A stretch of DNA of 45,791 bases from an uncultured Albidovulum sp. (GCA_913064775.1 CAJYAD010000028.1:1-45791); one strand, 5' to 3'; counted from the first letter of the stretch, positions 1-8,336 are shown. Notes: a model not told the origin generated them from the sequence alone. Program-made: numbers and translations.

Positions 1-553
1 GCAAGCCTCAAGCTCGAGGCGGTCTGCTGAAGAAAGAAAACCAGGGCGGATCATGGGCATAGCTGAATCGTTCCAAGCCCAGCCGTCAAGCCATCAAATT
101 CGGCTTCCGCAGGACTCGGTGTATAGTGAAAGGTAAACACGGCCCCGGCGGACTGGTGCCTGGGGTCTGCGATTCCCCCGAGGTCGCGGCCCGAGGCCGC
201 AAGTCGCGATGCCTTCAGTCCGGCGACTCGGGCCGGGTCATCGGAAAGTGCGCGGGCCTGTCGAGGACCGCGCCAGTCTGCTACGTCGGGCTGCCGGCGG
301 TGACCCGCCGAAATCCTGCGGGCCATCACCGCCGCAGCAGGGCGGACCGAGCGTGGCGGATTGATTGCAAAGCGAAGGCATTTTAAAAGGTTTGGTTAAG
401 TGTATGTAATTAAGTGTTTTGTTGGGGATTCAGATGGCGTGCGCAGGCCGCACTTGCGCTGATTCTCGATGCAACGCCGCCCCAGCCGGCAGGTTCCGTG
501 CGCATTCGCACAAGCGTTCTGCGCCCTGAATTGGCATATCTCTCAAAAAAGTT
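1..553. other. Gene-poor leader region, no gene recognised
   Basis: I see no convincing protein gene here. Open frames on both strands have no recognisable domain. One frame reads through the first 30 bases to a stop at 28-30 (ending LEAVC) and could be the tail of a gene lying left of the window, but nothing supports it. Bases 120-360 are very GC-rich with several short hairpins (for example a 6-bp stem with a CGA loop near 186-200), whereas 380-420 is AT-rich. The structure could belong to a small RNA or simply be untranslated leader. No known RNA family signature was found. Confidence 0.5.
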
Positions 554-588
554 TTGAACCGAACGGTTCATTTATGCGTATACTCTAG
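554..588 (+). promoter_or_regulatory. Predicted rpoH2 promoter with overlapping palindrome
   Basis: A perfect inverted repeat, TGAACC-N4-GGTTCA, lies at 555-570. It is followed by TATACT at 579-584 and CTAG at 585-588, about 40 bases before the rpoH2 start. Read as a promoter, TTGAAC (554-559) or TGAACC (555-560) would be the -35 element and TATACT the -10 element, with an 18-19 bp spacer. A TGA-CC -35 followed by an 18-bp spacer resembles the RpoE-type promoters known for rpoHII in Rhodobacter, but the -10 does not match well. The dyad also looks like a TetR-family operator. The function is inferred. Confidence 0.45.
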
Positions 589-626
589 CCAAGCCCGGCC
601 AGCGGCGGCCGGAGAAGGGGGTTTCG

Positions 627-1505
627 ATGGCGCTCGACGGACCGACGGACCAAATCCTACCACGTCAGGCGATGAAGGCAGAACTGCTGGATGCCGAGAC
701 GGAGTTGCGGCTGGCATATGCCTGGCGTGACCGGCGCGACGAGGCGTCGCTGCATCGCCTGATCAATGCCTATATGCGGCTGGCTGTGTCTATGGCGTCG
801 AAGTATCGCCGTTATGGCGCGCCCATGAACGATCTGATCCAGGAAGCGGGCCTTGGCCTGATGAAGGCGGCCGACAAGTTCGACCCCGACCGCGGGGTGC
901 GCTTCTCGACCTATGCGGTGTGGTGGATCAAGGCGGGGATCCAGGATTACGTGATGCGCAACTGGTCGATGGTGCGCACCGGGTCCACCTCGAACCAGAA
1001 GTCGCTGTTCTTCAACCTGCGCCGCGTCCAAGCCAAGCTGGAGCGCGAGGCCGAGGCCCGCGGCGAAATGCTGGACGGCCACCAGCTGCGCGCCAAGATC
1101 GCGTCCGAGGTGGGCGTGCCGCTGGCCGATGTCGAGATGATGGAGGGGCGGCTTTCGGGGTCCGACTTCTCGCTGAATGCGACGCAAGCGGCGGATGAGG
1201 ACGGGCGTGAATGGATCGACACGATCGAGGACGATCACGCACAGGCGGCCGAGCTGGTCCAGGAGACCCATGACCGTGACGCACTGCGCGGCTGGCTGGT
1301 CGAGGCGATGTCGGTTCTGACCGACCGCGAGCGTTTCATCGTGCGCGAACGCAAGCTGCGTGATCAGGCCCGGACCCTGGAAGAACTGGGGACCGAGCTG
1401 GAGCTGTCGAAGGAGCGCGTGCGCCAGATCGAGGCGGCGGCCTTTGCCAAGCTGCGCAAGGCGCTGGAGAACAAGTCGCCGGAATTGCATGACTTCCTTG
1501 CCTGA
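627..1505 (+). CDS. rpoH2: RNA polymerase sigma-32 factor, RpoHII type
   Basis: This 292-residue protein is an alternative sigma factor of the heat-shock (sigma-32) group, which directs core RNA polymerase to stress promoters. Region 2 is clear around residues 45-115 (DLIQEAGLGLMKAADKFDP, then YAVWWIKAGIQDYVMRNWSMV). The RpoH box QKSLFFNLR follows near residues 131-139, and region 4 with its helix-turn-helix (LELSKERVRQIE) lies near 255-275. The MALDG start and overall sequence match the RpoHII paralogue of Rhodobacter, which in that genus works in photooxidative and general stress under RpoE, rather than RpoHI. The gene stands alone, with a leader of several hundred bases on its left. The start at 627 follows GGAGAAGGGGG, a plausible ribosome binding site. 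Confidence 0.93.
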   Translation: MALDGPTDQILPRQAMKAELLDAETELRLAYAWRDRRDEASLHRLINAYMRLAVSMASKYRRYGAPMNDLIQEAGLGLMKAADKFDPDRGVRFSTYAVWWIKAGIQDYVMRNWSMVRTGSTSNQKSLFFNLRRVQAKLEREAEARGEMLDGHQLRAKIASEVGVPLADVEMMEGRLSGSDFSLNATQAADEDGREWIDTIEDDHAQAAELVQETHDRDALRGWLVEAMSVLTDRERFIVRERKLRDQARTLEELGTELELSKERVRQIEAAAFAKLRKALENKSPELHDFLA

Positions 1506-1570
1506 GGCGGGATGTCTGGCTGGATTTCGGTGAGGGTCTTGCGCGGTCTTGGCAGAGGTGCTGAGGCCGC

Positions 1571-1638
1571 GGGGGCTGTCTGCCCCCCGTCCCGGACGTG
1601 GTCCGGTCCCCCCCGAGGATATTTGTGTCAAAGTGAAA
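1571..1638 (-). repeat. Dispersed intergenic repeat, copy 1
   Basis: Read on the minus strand, the element starts TTTCACTTTG, continues with CAAATATCC, and ends in a G-run/C-run hairpin (GGGGGGCAG ... CAGCCCCC). It shares this plan with copies at 6591-6633, 11098-11126 and 17106-17156. It lies in the gap between rpoH2 and coaBC. No transposase is nearby. It may be a REP-like or transcript-end element; I know of no assigned function. Confidence 0.5.
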
Positions 1639-1684
1639 CGGCTTTGCAGGGATGGCTTGATCTTTCGGGCCCGGTACGCGCCGG

Positions 1685-1712
1685 TTGTCGCGGGCGGCGG
1701 GGCGGCCTAGAA
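1685..1712 (+). promoter_or_regulatory. Predicted coaBC promoter
   Basis: TTGTCG (1685-1690), a 16-bp spacer and CTAGAA (1707-1712) precede the coaBC start by about 45 bases. This fits the TTGnnn-N15-17-CTAG pattern seen before many genes in the window. Confidence 0.4.
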
Positions 1713-1753
1713 CCAGAGGGCGGGGCCGCAGGGGCCTTCGGGAGGGACGGCGC

Positions 1754-2950
1754 ATGATCGCGGGCAAGCAGGTGCTTCTGATCGTTGGTGGCGGGATTGC
1801 CGCCTACAAGGCGCTGGAACTGGTGCGGCTGTTGCACAAGGCGGGCGCCTCGGTGGTGCCGGTGCTGACCCGCGCGGGGGCGGAGTTCGTGACGCCGCTG
1901 TCGCTGTCGGCGCTGGCGGGGGCGCGGATCTATTCCGAGCTGTTCGATCTGACGGATGAGGCCGAGATGGGCCATATCCAGCTGTCGCGGTCCGCCGATC
2001 TGGTGGTGGTGGCGCCGGCGACCGCCGATCTGATGGCCAAGATGGCGGCGGGGCTGTCGAACGATCTGGCCTCGACCCTGCTACTGGCGACCGACAAGCG
2101 CGTGCTGATCGCGCCCGCGATGAATGTCCGGATGTGGGAGCATCCCGCGACCCGGCGCAATCTGGCGGCGCTGACCGGGGACGGGGTGCAGGTGGTCGGG
2201 CCGAACGCGGGCGAGATGGCCTGCGGCGAATACGGGCCCGGGCGGATGGCTGAACCCGAGGAGATTCTGACCGCGATCGAGGCCGCGCTGGGGGCGGGGC
2301 CGCTGCGCGGGCGCCATGTGGTGGTGACGTCGGGGCCGACGCATGAGCCGATCGACCCGGTGCGCTATATCGCCAACCGGTCGTCCGGTGCGCAGGGCGC
2401 GGCGATCGCGGCGGCGCTGGTGGCGCTGGGCGCACGGGTAAGTTTCGTGACCGGCCCGGCCAGCGTGCCGCCGCCGCAGGGGGTGGATGTCCTGCGGGTC
2501 GAGACCGCGCAGGAGATGCTGGCGGCGGTCGAGGCCGCGCTGCCCGCCGACGCCGCGGTTTTCGCCGCCGCCGTCGCCGATTGGCGGGTGGCGAATGCGG
2601 CGGGGCAGAAGGTAAAGAAGGACGGCTCGGGCCGGGCGCCGGCGCTGGAATTCGCCGAAAACCCCGACATCCTGGCCACGGTTTCGAAGATGGAAACCGG
2701 GCGGCCGAAGCTGGTGGTGGGGTTCGCCGCCGAGACGCAGGATGTGGTGGCCCATGCCACGGCCAAGCGGGCGCGCAAGGGCTGCGACTGGATCGTCGCG
2801 AATGATGTGAGCGCCGGCACCGGCATCATGGGCGGCACCGAGAATGCCGTGACCCTGATCTCGGATGGCGGTGCCGAGGAATGGCCGCGCATGGCCAAGC
2901 AGGCCGTCGCCCGCCGGCTGGCCGAACGCATCGCGGAGGCCCTGGCATGA
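1754..2950 (+). CDS. coaBC: Bifunctional phosphopantothenoylcysteine decarboxylase / phosphopantothenate-cysteine ligase
   Basis: The 398-residue protein makes 4'-phosphopantetheine for coenzyme A in the cytoplasm. The N-terminal half is the flavin-dependent decarboxylase Coa[18 protein letters not shown] at the start, [18 protein letters not shown], the [11 protein letters not shown] substrate clamp near residue 120, and [12 protein letters not shown] carrying the catalytic Cys. The C-terminal half is the CTP-dependent ligase CoaB, with [21 protein letters not shown] and the KVKKDGSG loop. I chose the ATG at 1754 because it directly precedes the conserved [18 protein letters not shown] and follows GGGAGGGACGG. 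The stop overlaps the start of dut by four bases (ATGA), so the two are probably co-translated. Confidence 0.96.
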   Translation: MIAGKQVLLIVGGGIAAYKALELVRLLHKAGASVVPVLTRAGAEFVTPLSLSALAGARIYSELFDLTDEAEMGHIQLSRSADLVVVAPATADLMAKMAAGLSNDLASTLLLATDKRVLIAPAMNVRMWEHPATRRNLAALTGDGVQVVGPNAGEMACGEYGPGRMAEPEEILTAIEAALGAGPLRGRHVVVTSGPTHEPIDPVRYIANRSSGAQGAAIAAALVALGARVSFVTGPASVPPPQGVDVLRVETAQEMLAAVEAALPADAAVFAAAVADWRVANAAGQKVKKDGSGRAPALEFAENPDILATVSKMETGRPKLVVGFAAETQDVVAHATAKRARKGCDWIVANDVSAGTGIMGGTENAVTLISDGGAEEWPRMAKQAVARRLAERIAEALA

Positions 2951-3417
2951 GCGCCCCGCTGCTGCGCATCCTGTGGGAGGATTGGGCCGACCGCACCGTC
3001 GCCCTGCCCGGCTATGAGACCGAGGGGGCCGCCGGCGCCGACATCCGCGCCAACCTGCGCCCCGAGGACCGCGCGGGCGGATTGGTGCTGGCGCCGATGG
3101 CGCGGGGTCTGGTGCCGACGGGCCTGCGCGTCGAGATCCCGCGCGGGTATGAGATGCAGATCCGCCCGCGCTCGGGTCTGGCGTTGAAGCATGGCATCAG
3201 CCTGGCTAACACGCCGGGCACGATCGACAGCGATTACCGCGGCCCGCTTGGGGTGCTGCTGATCAACCTCGGGTCGGCGCCCTTCACCGTAGAGCACGGC
3301 GACCGGATCGCGCAGATGGTGGTGGCGCCGGTGGTGCAGGCGCGGCTGGAGGTCGTGGACCAACTGGGCGAGACCGCGCGCGGGGCGGGCGGCTTTGGGT
3401 CAACCGGCAGGCGGTGA
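2947..3417 (+). CDS. dut: Deoxyuridine 5'-triphosphate nucleotidohydrolase (dUTPase)
   Basis: The 156-residue trimeric dUTPase hydrolyses dUTP to dUMP and pyrophosphate, keeping uracil out of DNA and feeding thymidylate synthesis. All family motifs are present in order: AGADIRANL, the [11 protein letters not shown] loop, [20 protein letters not shown] with the catalytic Asp, GDRIAQMVV, and the C-terminal glycine-rich arm [11 protein letters not shown] that closes over the nucleotide. The ATG at 2947 overlaps the coaBC stop. The coaBC-dut pair is a common arrangement in proteobacteria. Four bases separate its stop from the following moeB start, so a three-gene operon is likely. Confidence 0.96.
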   Translation: MSAPLLRILWEDWADRTVALPGYETEGAAGADIRANLRPEDRAGGLVLAPMARGLVPTGLRVEIPRGYEMQIRPRSGLALKHGISLANTPGTIDSDYRGPLGVLLINLGSAPFTVEHGDRIAQMVVAPVVQARLEVVDQLGETARGAGGFGSTGRR

Positions 3418-3421
3418 AGCG

Positions 3422-4492
3422 ATGAAATTGGTTTTGCTGATCGCGGTTGCGCTGTGGTTCCTGGGCTGGGCGCTGGGCGCGTCCTTGCGGGTTCGGGCCT
3501 GGCTGGTGGCGCTGCTGATCGGGGTGGTGATGGGCATCCAGCTGGTGCTGCCGCCGGGCCACCCGCTGCGCATCGCGACCGGCGGCGACATTCGCAACTG
3601 GCTGGTGGTGGCGGGCATTTTGGCCTTGGTGCTGGCCTATCGCGAGGGCCTGCACCGGCTGCGCGTCCGGGCCGGGGCGCGTGGCGCGGCGCCTGCGGGG
3701 GCAGAGCCCTCACCCCCGGCCTCTGCCCCGTCCCGCCTTTATGCCGAGGGTGAGCTGGACCGCTACGCGCGCCACATCATGCTGCGCGAGATCGGCGGAC
3801 CGGGGCAGAAGGCGTTGAAACAGGCGCGGGTGCTGGTAATCGGCGCGGGCGGGCTTGGCGCGCCGGTGCTGCTCTATCTTGCGGCGGCCGGGGTCGGCAC
3901 GGTCGGGGTGGTCGATGACGATGTGGTCGATGCCTCGAACCTGCAGCGCCAGGTGATCCACGACACCGCCGCCATAGGCCAGCCCAAGGTGGTCTCGGCC
4001 GCCGCGCGGATGCAGGCGCTGAACCCCTTCGTCGAGGTTGAGACCTATCGCGACCGCCTGACCGAGGAAAACGCCGATGCGCTGTTCGCGCGCTACGATC
4101 TGATCCTTGACGGGTCGGACAATTTCGACACGCGCTATCTGGTGAACCGGGTGGCGGTGGGGCAGGGCAAGCCGCTGATCTCCGCCGCGATCACCCAATG
4201 GGAAGGCCAGATCAGCCTGTACGATCCGGCCCATGGCACGCCCTGCTACCAATGCGTCTTCCCCGAACGCCCAGCGCCGGGTCAGGTGCCGAGCTGTGCC
4301 GAGGCGGGCGTGGCGGGGCCCCTGCCGGGTGTGCTGGGCACGATGATGGCGCTGGAGGCGGTCAAGCAGATCACCGGCGCCGGCGCGACCCTGCGCGGCG
4401 AGATGCTGGTCTATGACGGACTTTGGGGCGAAAGCCGCAAGTTCAAGCTGGGCAAGCGGCCCGACTGCCCGGTCTGCGGCGGCGGGGCCTGA
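3422..4492 (+). CDS. moeB: Membrane-anchored MoeB/ThiF-family adenylyltransferase
   Basis: The catalytic part (about residues 106-356) is an E1-like enzyme that adenylates the C-terminal glycine of a sulfur-carrier protein such as MoaD or ThiS. It shows the nucleotide loop [10 protein letters not shown] at 141-150, the DDDVVDASNLQRQVIHD segment, and a zinc site made by CYQC and the C-terminal CPVC pair. The Cys in PSCAEAGVAGPLPG is the usual conserved cysteine. Unusually, residues 1-75 form about three hydrophobic segments (near 1-20, 26-43 and 59-73), followed by a proline/alanine-rich linker (88-105). It therefore appears tied to the inner membrane. There is no rhodanese domain. ThiF rather than MoeB is possible; no molybdopterin or thiamin gene is adjacent. 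Confidence 0.85.
   Translation: MKLVLLIAVALWFLGWALGASLRVRAWLVALLIGVVMGIQLVLPPGHPLRIATGGDIRNWLVVAGILALVLAYREGLHRLRVRAGARGAAPAGAEPSPPASAPSRLYAEGELDRYARHIMLREIGGPGQKALKQARVLVIGAGGLGAPVLLYLAAAGVGTVGVVDDDVVDASNLQRQVIHDTAAIGQPKVVSAAARMQALNPFVEVETYRDRLTEENADALFARYDLILDGSDNFDTRYLVNRVAVGQGKPLISAAITQWEGQISLYDPAHGTPCYQCVFPERPAPGQVPSCAEAGVAGPLPGVLGTMMALEAVKQITGAGATLRGEMLVYDGLWGESRKFKLGKRPDCPVCGGGA
3698..3729. repeat. Inverted repeat inside the moeB linker
   Basis: GGGGCAGAG at 3698-3706 is repeated in perfect inverse as CTCTGCCCC at 3721-3729. It falls in the codons of the low-complexity linker between the membrane helices and the E1 domain. The GGGGCAG/CTGCCCC arms resemble the hairpin half of the dispersed intergenic repeats in this window. 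Confidence 0.5.
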
Positions 4493-4509
4493 TCGCCCGC
4501 TGGCCGCAC

Positions 4510-4537
4510 TGGACCTTGCGGGCGGGCGCCCCTAGCT
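4510..4537 (+). promoter_or_regulatory. Possible promoter of the M3 oligopeptidase gene
   Basis: TGGACC (4510-4515), a 16-bp spacer and CTAGCT (4532-4537) sit just before the ribosome binding site AAAGGAGAT. The -35 element is weak. The spacer contains the palindrome GGGCGCCC. Confidence 0.3.
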
Positions 4538-4557
4538 ATTGCGCAAAGGAGATTGCC

Positions 4558-6585
4558 ATGACCAATCCGCTGCTTTCCGACTGGACCGGCCCCTTCCAGT
4601 TGCCCCCGTTCGACCAGATCGGAGATGCCGATTTCGCCCCCGCCTTCGATGTCGCGCTGACCGAGGCGCGCGCCAGGATCGCCGCGATCGCCGAAGACCC
4701 GGCGGCGCCCAGCTTCGCCAACACGGTCGAGGCGCTGGAACTGGCCGAGGAAAGCCTTGACCGGGTGGCGGGGGTGTTCTTCAACCTCGCCGGTGCCGAC
4801 AGCAATCCGGCGCGTGAGGCGCTGCAGCGCGATCTGGCGCCGAAACTGTCGGCCTTTTCGTCCGAACTGGTGATGAACCGCCCGCTTTTCCAGCGGATCG
4901 AGACGCTGTGGGACGCGCGCGACTCGCTGGGCCTCGGGCCCGAGCAGATGCGCGTGCTCACCCTCTACCGGCGGATGTTCGTGCGCGCCGGCGCCCAGCT
5001 TCAGGGCGCCGAGGCAGAGCGCCTGACCAAGGTGAAAAGCCGCCTTGCCGTGCTGGGCACCGAGTTCACCCAGAACCTGCTGGCGGATGAGCGCGAGTGG
5101 TTCATGGAACTGGCCGTGGAAGAGCTGGAGGGCCTGCCCGATTTTGTCGTCACCACGGCCCGGGCGGCGGCGGAGGAGCGCGGGCTTGACGGCTGGATGG
5201 TCACGCTGAACCGTTCGCTGATCGTGCCGTTCCTGCAATTCTCGCCCCGGCGCGAGTTGCGCGAAACCGCCTACAAGGCCTGGGTCGCGCGCGGCGAGAA
5301 CGGCAACGACCACGACAACCGCGACATCGCCCGCGAGATCCTGGCGCTGCGCGAGGAGCGCGCGCATCTGCTGGGCTATCCGAACTTCGCCGCCTACAAG
5401 CTGGAACCCGAGATGGCGAAGACGCCCTCGGCGGTGCGCGATCTGCTGATGCAGGTCTGGCGCCCGGCGCGCGCCAAGGCGAAGGCCGATGCCGAGGTGC
5501 TGACCGCATTGATGCATCAAGACGGGATCAACGGCGATCTCGAGGCCTGGGATTGGCGCTACTATTCCGAGAAGCGGCGCCGCGACGAGCACGACCTCGA
5601 CGAGGCCGCGCTGAAGCCCTACCTGTCGCTCGACGCGATGATCCGGGCCGCCTTTGACGTGGCCAACCGCCTGTTCGGGCTAGAGTTTCGCGAACTCGAC
5701 GGCGCGCTCTACCATCCCGACGTGCGGGCCTGGGAAGTGACGCGGGGGGGGCGCCACATGGCGGTGTTCCTGGGCGATTACTTCGCGCGGTCCTCGAAAC
5801 GCTCGGGCGCCTGGTGCTCGGCCTTCCGGTCGCAGCGCAAGCTGGGCGGCGAGGTCCGGCCCGTCGTGGTGAACGTGTGCAACTTCGCCAAGCCCGCCAA
5901 GGGGCAGCCGGCGCTGCTAAGCTATGACGACGCGCGCACGCTGTTCCACGAATTCGGCCATGCGCTGCACCAGATGCTGTCGGATGTGACCTATGGCTTC
6001 ATCTCCGGCACCTCGGTCGCGCGCGATTTCGTCGAACTTCCCAGCCAGCTGTATGAGCACTGGCTGGAAGTGCCCGAGGTGCTGAAGACCCACGCGAAGC
6101 ACTGGAAGACGGGCGAGGCGATGCCCGCCGATATGCTGCAGCGCCTGCTGGATGCCGCGACCTACGATCAGGGTTTTGCGACGGTGGAATATGTCGCCTC
6201 GGCGCTGGTGGATCTGGCCTTCCACGAGGGCCCGGCGCCGGCCGATCCGATGGCGCGGCAAGCCGAGGTGCTGGATGCGCTGGGCATGCCCCGCGCGATC
6301 CGTATGCGCCACGCGACGCCGCATTTCGCCCATGTCTTCTCGGGCGACGGCTATTCCTCGGGGTATTACAGCTACATGTGGTCCGAGGTCATGGATGCCG
6401 ACGCATTCGAGGCTTTTGAGGAGGCGGGCGACGCCTTTGATCCGACGACCGCCGAGAAGTTGGAGAAATTCATCCTTTCGGCTGGTGGATCGGAAGACGC
6501 CGAGGCGCTCTACATGGGCTTTCGTGGCCGCCTGCCCGGGGTCGAGGCGCTGTTGCGCGGGCGCGGGCTGGTGCCGGCGGTCTAG
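4558..6585 (+). CDS. M3-family metallopeptidase (oligopeptidase A / peptidyl-dipeptidase Dcp type)
   Basis: The 675-residue protein is a cytoplasmic zinc oligopeptidase that degrades short peptides. The HExxH zinc site is at about residues 464-468 (HEFGHALHQML), and the third ligand is expected in the following helix (DFVELPSQLYEHW). The C-terminal GDGYSSGYYSYMWSEVMDADAF stretch is the substrate-binding segment typical of the PrlC/Dcp branch. Length matches the family (about 670-680 residues). There is no signal peptide. The start at 4558 follows a strong AAAGGAGA and precedes the conserved NPLLxxWTGPFxLPPFD opening. It reads in the same direction as moeB but has its own short gap and possible promoter. 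Confidence 0.92.
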   Translation: MTNPLLSDWTGPFQLPPFDQIGDADFAPAFDVALTEARARIAAIAEDPAAPSFANTVEALELAEESLDRVAGVFFNLAGADSNPAREALQRDLAPKLSAFSSELVMNRPLFQRIETLWDARDSLGLGPEQMRVLTLYRRMFVRAGAQLQGAEAERLTKVKSRLAVLGTEFTQNLLADEREWFMELAVEELEGLPDFVVTTARAAAEERGLDGWMVTLNRSLIVPFLQFSPRRELRETAYKAWVARGENGNDHDNRDIAREILALREERAHLLGYPNFAAYKLEPEMAKTPSAVRDLLMQVWRPARAKAKADAEVLTALMHQDGINGDLEAWDWRYYSEKRRRDEHDLDEAALKPYLSLDAMIRAAFDVANRLFGLEFRELDGALYHPDVRAWEVTRGGRHMAVFLGDYFARSSKRSGAWCSAFRSQRKLGGEVRPVVVNVCNFAKPAKGQPALLSYDDARTLFHEFGHALHQMLSDVTYGFISGTSVARDFVELPSQLYEHWLEVPEVLKTHAKHWKTGEAMPADMLQRLLDAATYDQGFATVEYVASALVDLAFHEGPAPADPMARQAEVLDALGMPRAIRMRHATPHFAHVFSGDGYSSGYYSYMWSEVMDADAFEAFEEAGDAFDPTTAEKLEKFILSAGGSEDAEALYMGFRGRLPGVEALLRGRGLVPAV

Positions 6586-6590
6586 GCGGT

Positions 6591-6633
6591 GGCGCTGCCC
6601 CCTGCACCCCCGGTGTAGTTGTAGAACAATGAA
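6591..6633 (-). repeat. Dispersed intergenic repeat, copy 2
   Basis: Directly after the oligopeptidase stop, the minus strand reads TTTCATTGTTC, then CAACTACACC, then GGGGGTGCAGGGGGCAG. Order and spacing match the other copies (see 1571-1638), with a shortened hairpin. It could act at the transcript 3' end. Confidence 0.45.
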
Positions 6634-6728
6634 AGCAAAGGCGTGCTTTGCCCTTCTTCTTGGCGGAAATACCTTACGGCGGCCGTCCTTGGCGCGTCCA
6701 TGGCGACGGGGTGTGAAAGCCCCGGCGC

Positions 6729-6756
6729 TTGATATTGGCGTTCGCTGCGATAGGTC
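6729..6756 (+). promoter_or_regulatory. Possible promoter of the GST gene
   Basis: TTGATA (6729-6734) is followed after 15-16 bp by GATAGGTC (about 6750-6756), roughly 35 bases before the start at 6790. It is consistent with the TAG-centred -10 elements seen elsewhere in the window. Confidence 0.35.
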
Positions 6757-6789
6757 TGGCGGAAATGCGCAAACACAGAGAGCCCGAAC

Positions 6790-7662
6790 ATGACTGAGAA
6801 TTCCGACTACACCCCGCCCAAGGTCTGGATCTGGGAGCAGGGCAACGGTGGCCGCTTCGCCAATATCAACCGGCCCGTCGCGGGCGCGACCCAGGACAAG
6901 GAGCTGCCGGTCGGCAAGCATCCTTTCCAGCTGTATTCGCTGGCCACGCCCAATGGGCAGAAGGTCACGATCCTGTTCGAGGAATTGCTGGAAAAGGGCC
7001 ACGGCGGCGCCGAATACGACGCCTGGCTGATCAACATCGGTGAGGGCGACCAGTTCGGATCGGGCTTCGTCGACATCAATCCGAACTCGAAGATCCCGGC
7101 GCTGATGGACCGGTCGGGTAAGACGCCGATCCGGATCTTCGAATCCGGCGCGATCCTTGTGCATCTGGCCGAGAAATTCGGGGAATTCCTGCCCGAAGGT
7201 CCCGCAAAACGGGCTGAGGTAATGTCGTGGCTGTTCTGGCAGATGGGCAGCGCCCCCTATCTGGGCGGCGGTTTCGGGCATTTCTATGCCTATGCCCCGG
7301 TGAAGATCAAATATGCGATCGACCGCTTCGCGATGGAAACCAAGCGCCAGCTCGACGTGCTCGACCGGCGGCTGGCGGAAAGCGAATATCTGGGCGGGGA
7401 CGACTACACCATCGCCGACATGGCGGTGTTCCCCTGGTACGGCGGTTTGGTGAAGGGCTGGCTATATGAGGCGGCCGAGTTCCTGTCGGTCGAGGATTAC
7501 AAGAACGTGCTGCGCTGGGCCGATGCGATCCATGCGCGCCCGGCGGTGAAGCGCGGACGGATGGTCAACCGCACGACCGGAGAGCTTTCCGAGCAATTGC
7601 GCGAACGCCACGATGCCTCGGATTTCAAGACCAAGACCGCAGACAAGCTGGCGGCAGAGTAA
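6790..7662 (+). CDS. yghU: Glutathione S-transferase family protein, YghU-like disulfide-bond oxidoreductase
   Basis: The 290-residue cytoplasmic protein has an N-terminal thioredoxin-fold domain and a helical C-terminal domain of the nu-class GST/YghU family, which uses glutathione to reduce disulfides and organic peroxides. The extended N-terminus (KVWIWEQGNGGRFANINRP) before the LYSLATPNGQKVTILFEELL motif is typical of YghU. The Thr-Pro-Asn stretch replaces a catalytic Tyr/Cys, and FESGAILVHLAEKFG carries the cis-Pro/ESxA glutathione site. It ends convergently with gcrA. The start at 6790 gives the expected N-terminus, although the ribosome binding site (AGAG) is weak. Confidence 0.88.
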   Translation: MTENSDYTPPKVWIWEQGNGGRFANINRPVAGATQDKELPVGKHPFQLYSLATPNGQKVTILFEELLEKGHGGAEYDAWLINIGEGDQFGSGFVDINPNSKIPALMDRSGKTPIRIFESGAILVHLAEKFGEFLPEGPAKRAEVMSWLFWQMGSAPYLGGGFGHFYAYAPVKIKYAIDRFAMETKRQLDVLDRRLAESEYLGGDDYTIADMAVFPWYGGLVKGWLYEAAEFLSVEDYKNVLRWADAIHARPAVKRGRMVNRTTGELSEQLRERHDASDFKTKTADKLAAE

Positions 7663-7694
7663 CCCCAGGGGCAAGCGCCGCGTCCGGGAATGCC

Positions 7695-7708
7695 CGGGCG
7701 CGCGCCCG
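7695..7708. terminator. GC-rich palindrome between convergent genes
   Basis: The 14-bp perfect palindrome CGGGCGCGCGCCCG lies between the stops of the GST gene and gcrA, within further C/G dyads (7685-7716). It could stop transcription from both sides, but there is no T-run, so an intrinsic terminator is uncertain. Confidence 0.3.
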
Positions 7709-7745
7709 ACCCCGGGTGCGCAGGTCTGACAACCCCGGCGCTGTC

Positions 7746-8336
7746 CTAGCGCCGGCGGTCGCGCCGGGCCGACATCGGCTGGAAAGCCACGCCGACATGG
7801 GCCTCGCAATAGGGCTTGCCGGCTTGGGCCGGAAGGCCGCAGAACCAGAAATCCTCGGTCGCGGGATCGCCGATCGGCCATTTGCAGGTGCGCTCGGTCA
7901 GCTCCATCAGGCTGAGCCGCCGGGCCTTCTTCTCGATCTCGCCGACCTTGGCCAGGGCCTCGGGGCTGATCTCGTTGGCCGAGGGCTGCGGCGGCAGCGG
8001 CTGGCCTGCGGGCACCACGGGCTTGCGCATCGGCATCGGGGCGGGGGCCACAGCGGGGCGCGCCTCGGGCTCGGGGCGGGGCGGGCGCGGGGCTTCGGCC
8101 TTGGGGGCCGCGGCCGCGGGCTTGGGTTGCGGCGCCGCGGCTTTCGGGGCCTCGGGCGCGGGATCTGCTTCGCCCTCGCCCTTGCCGGGCGTGCGGTTCG
8201 ACAGGCCCAGCCGGTGAACCTTGCCGATCACCGCGTTGCGGGTCACGCCGCCCAGCTCCTTGGCGATCTGGCTGGCCGACTGGCCCTCGGCCCACATCTT
8301 CTTGAGCGTCTCGACACGCTCGTCCGTCCAGGACAT
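7746..8336 (-). CDS. gcrA: GcrA family cell cycle regulator
   Basis: The 196-residue protein is GcrA, an alphaproteobacterial transcription cofactor that binds sigma-70 RNA polymerase and, in Caulobacter, promoters with CcrM-methylated GANTC sites. The N-terminal DNA-binding helix-turn-helix is unmistakable: MSWTDERVETLKKMWAEG, SASQIAKELGGVTRNAVIGKVHRLGL (residues 1-46). A long Ala/Pro/Lys-rich linker follows (about 50-130). The C-terminal polymerase-binding part contains RRLSLMELTERTCKWPIGDP and a Cys/His cluster (FCGLPAQAGKPYCEAHV). I chose the ATG at 8336 because homologues start at MSWT and GGAGGTCAGCC precedes it. It is divergent from the VOC gene. A predicted promoter on the minus strand, TTGTAT-N15-TTAGAA, lies within 8403-8434. 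Confidence 0.95.
   Translation of the reverse strand: MSWTDERVETLKKMWAEGQSASQIAKELGGVTRNAVIGKVHRLGLSNRTPGKGEGEADPAPEAPKAAAPQPKPAAAAPKAEAPRPPRPEPEARPAVAPAPMPMRKPVVPAGQPLPPQPSANEISPEALAKVGEIEKKARRLSLMELTERTCKWPIGDPATEDFWFCGLPAQAGKPYCEAHVGVAFQPMSARRDRRR

Noticed and set aside
240-265. CGGAAAGTGC string resembling part of RNase P RNA
   Set aside because: None of the other conserved RNase P segments (such as the GAGGAAAGTCC box) is found nearby.
396-413. Possible CtrA site (two TTAA boxes) before rpoH2
   Set aside because: The spacing is 10 bases instead of the required 7.
65-465. Four GANTC (CcrM) sites upstream of rpoH2
   Set aside because: About two are expected by composition in this length; without methylation or GcrA data this is not significant.
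657-1631. Long open frame antisense to rpoH2
   Set aside because: It mirrors the GC-rich codon pattern of rpoH2, has no domain and overlaps a certain gene; a typical high-GC shadow.
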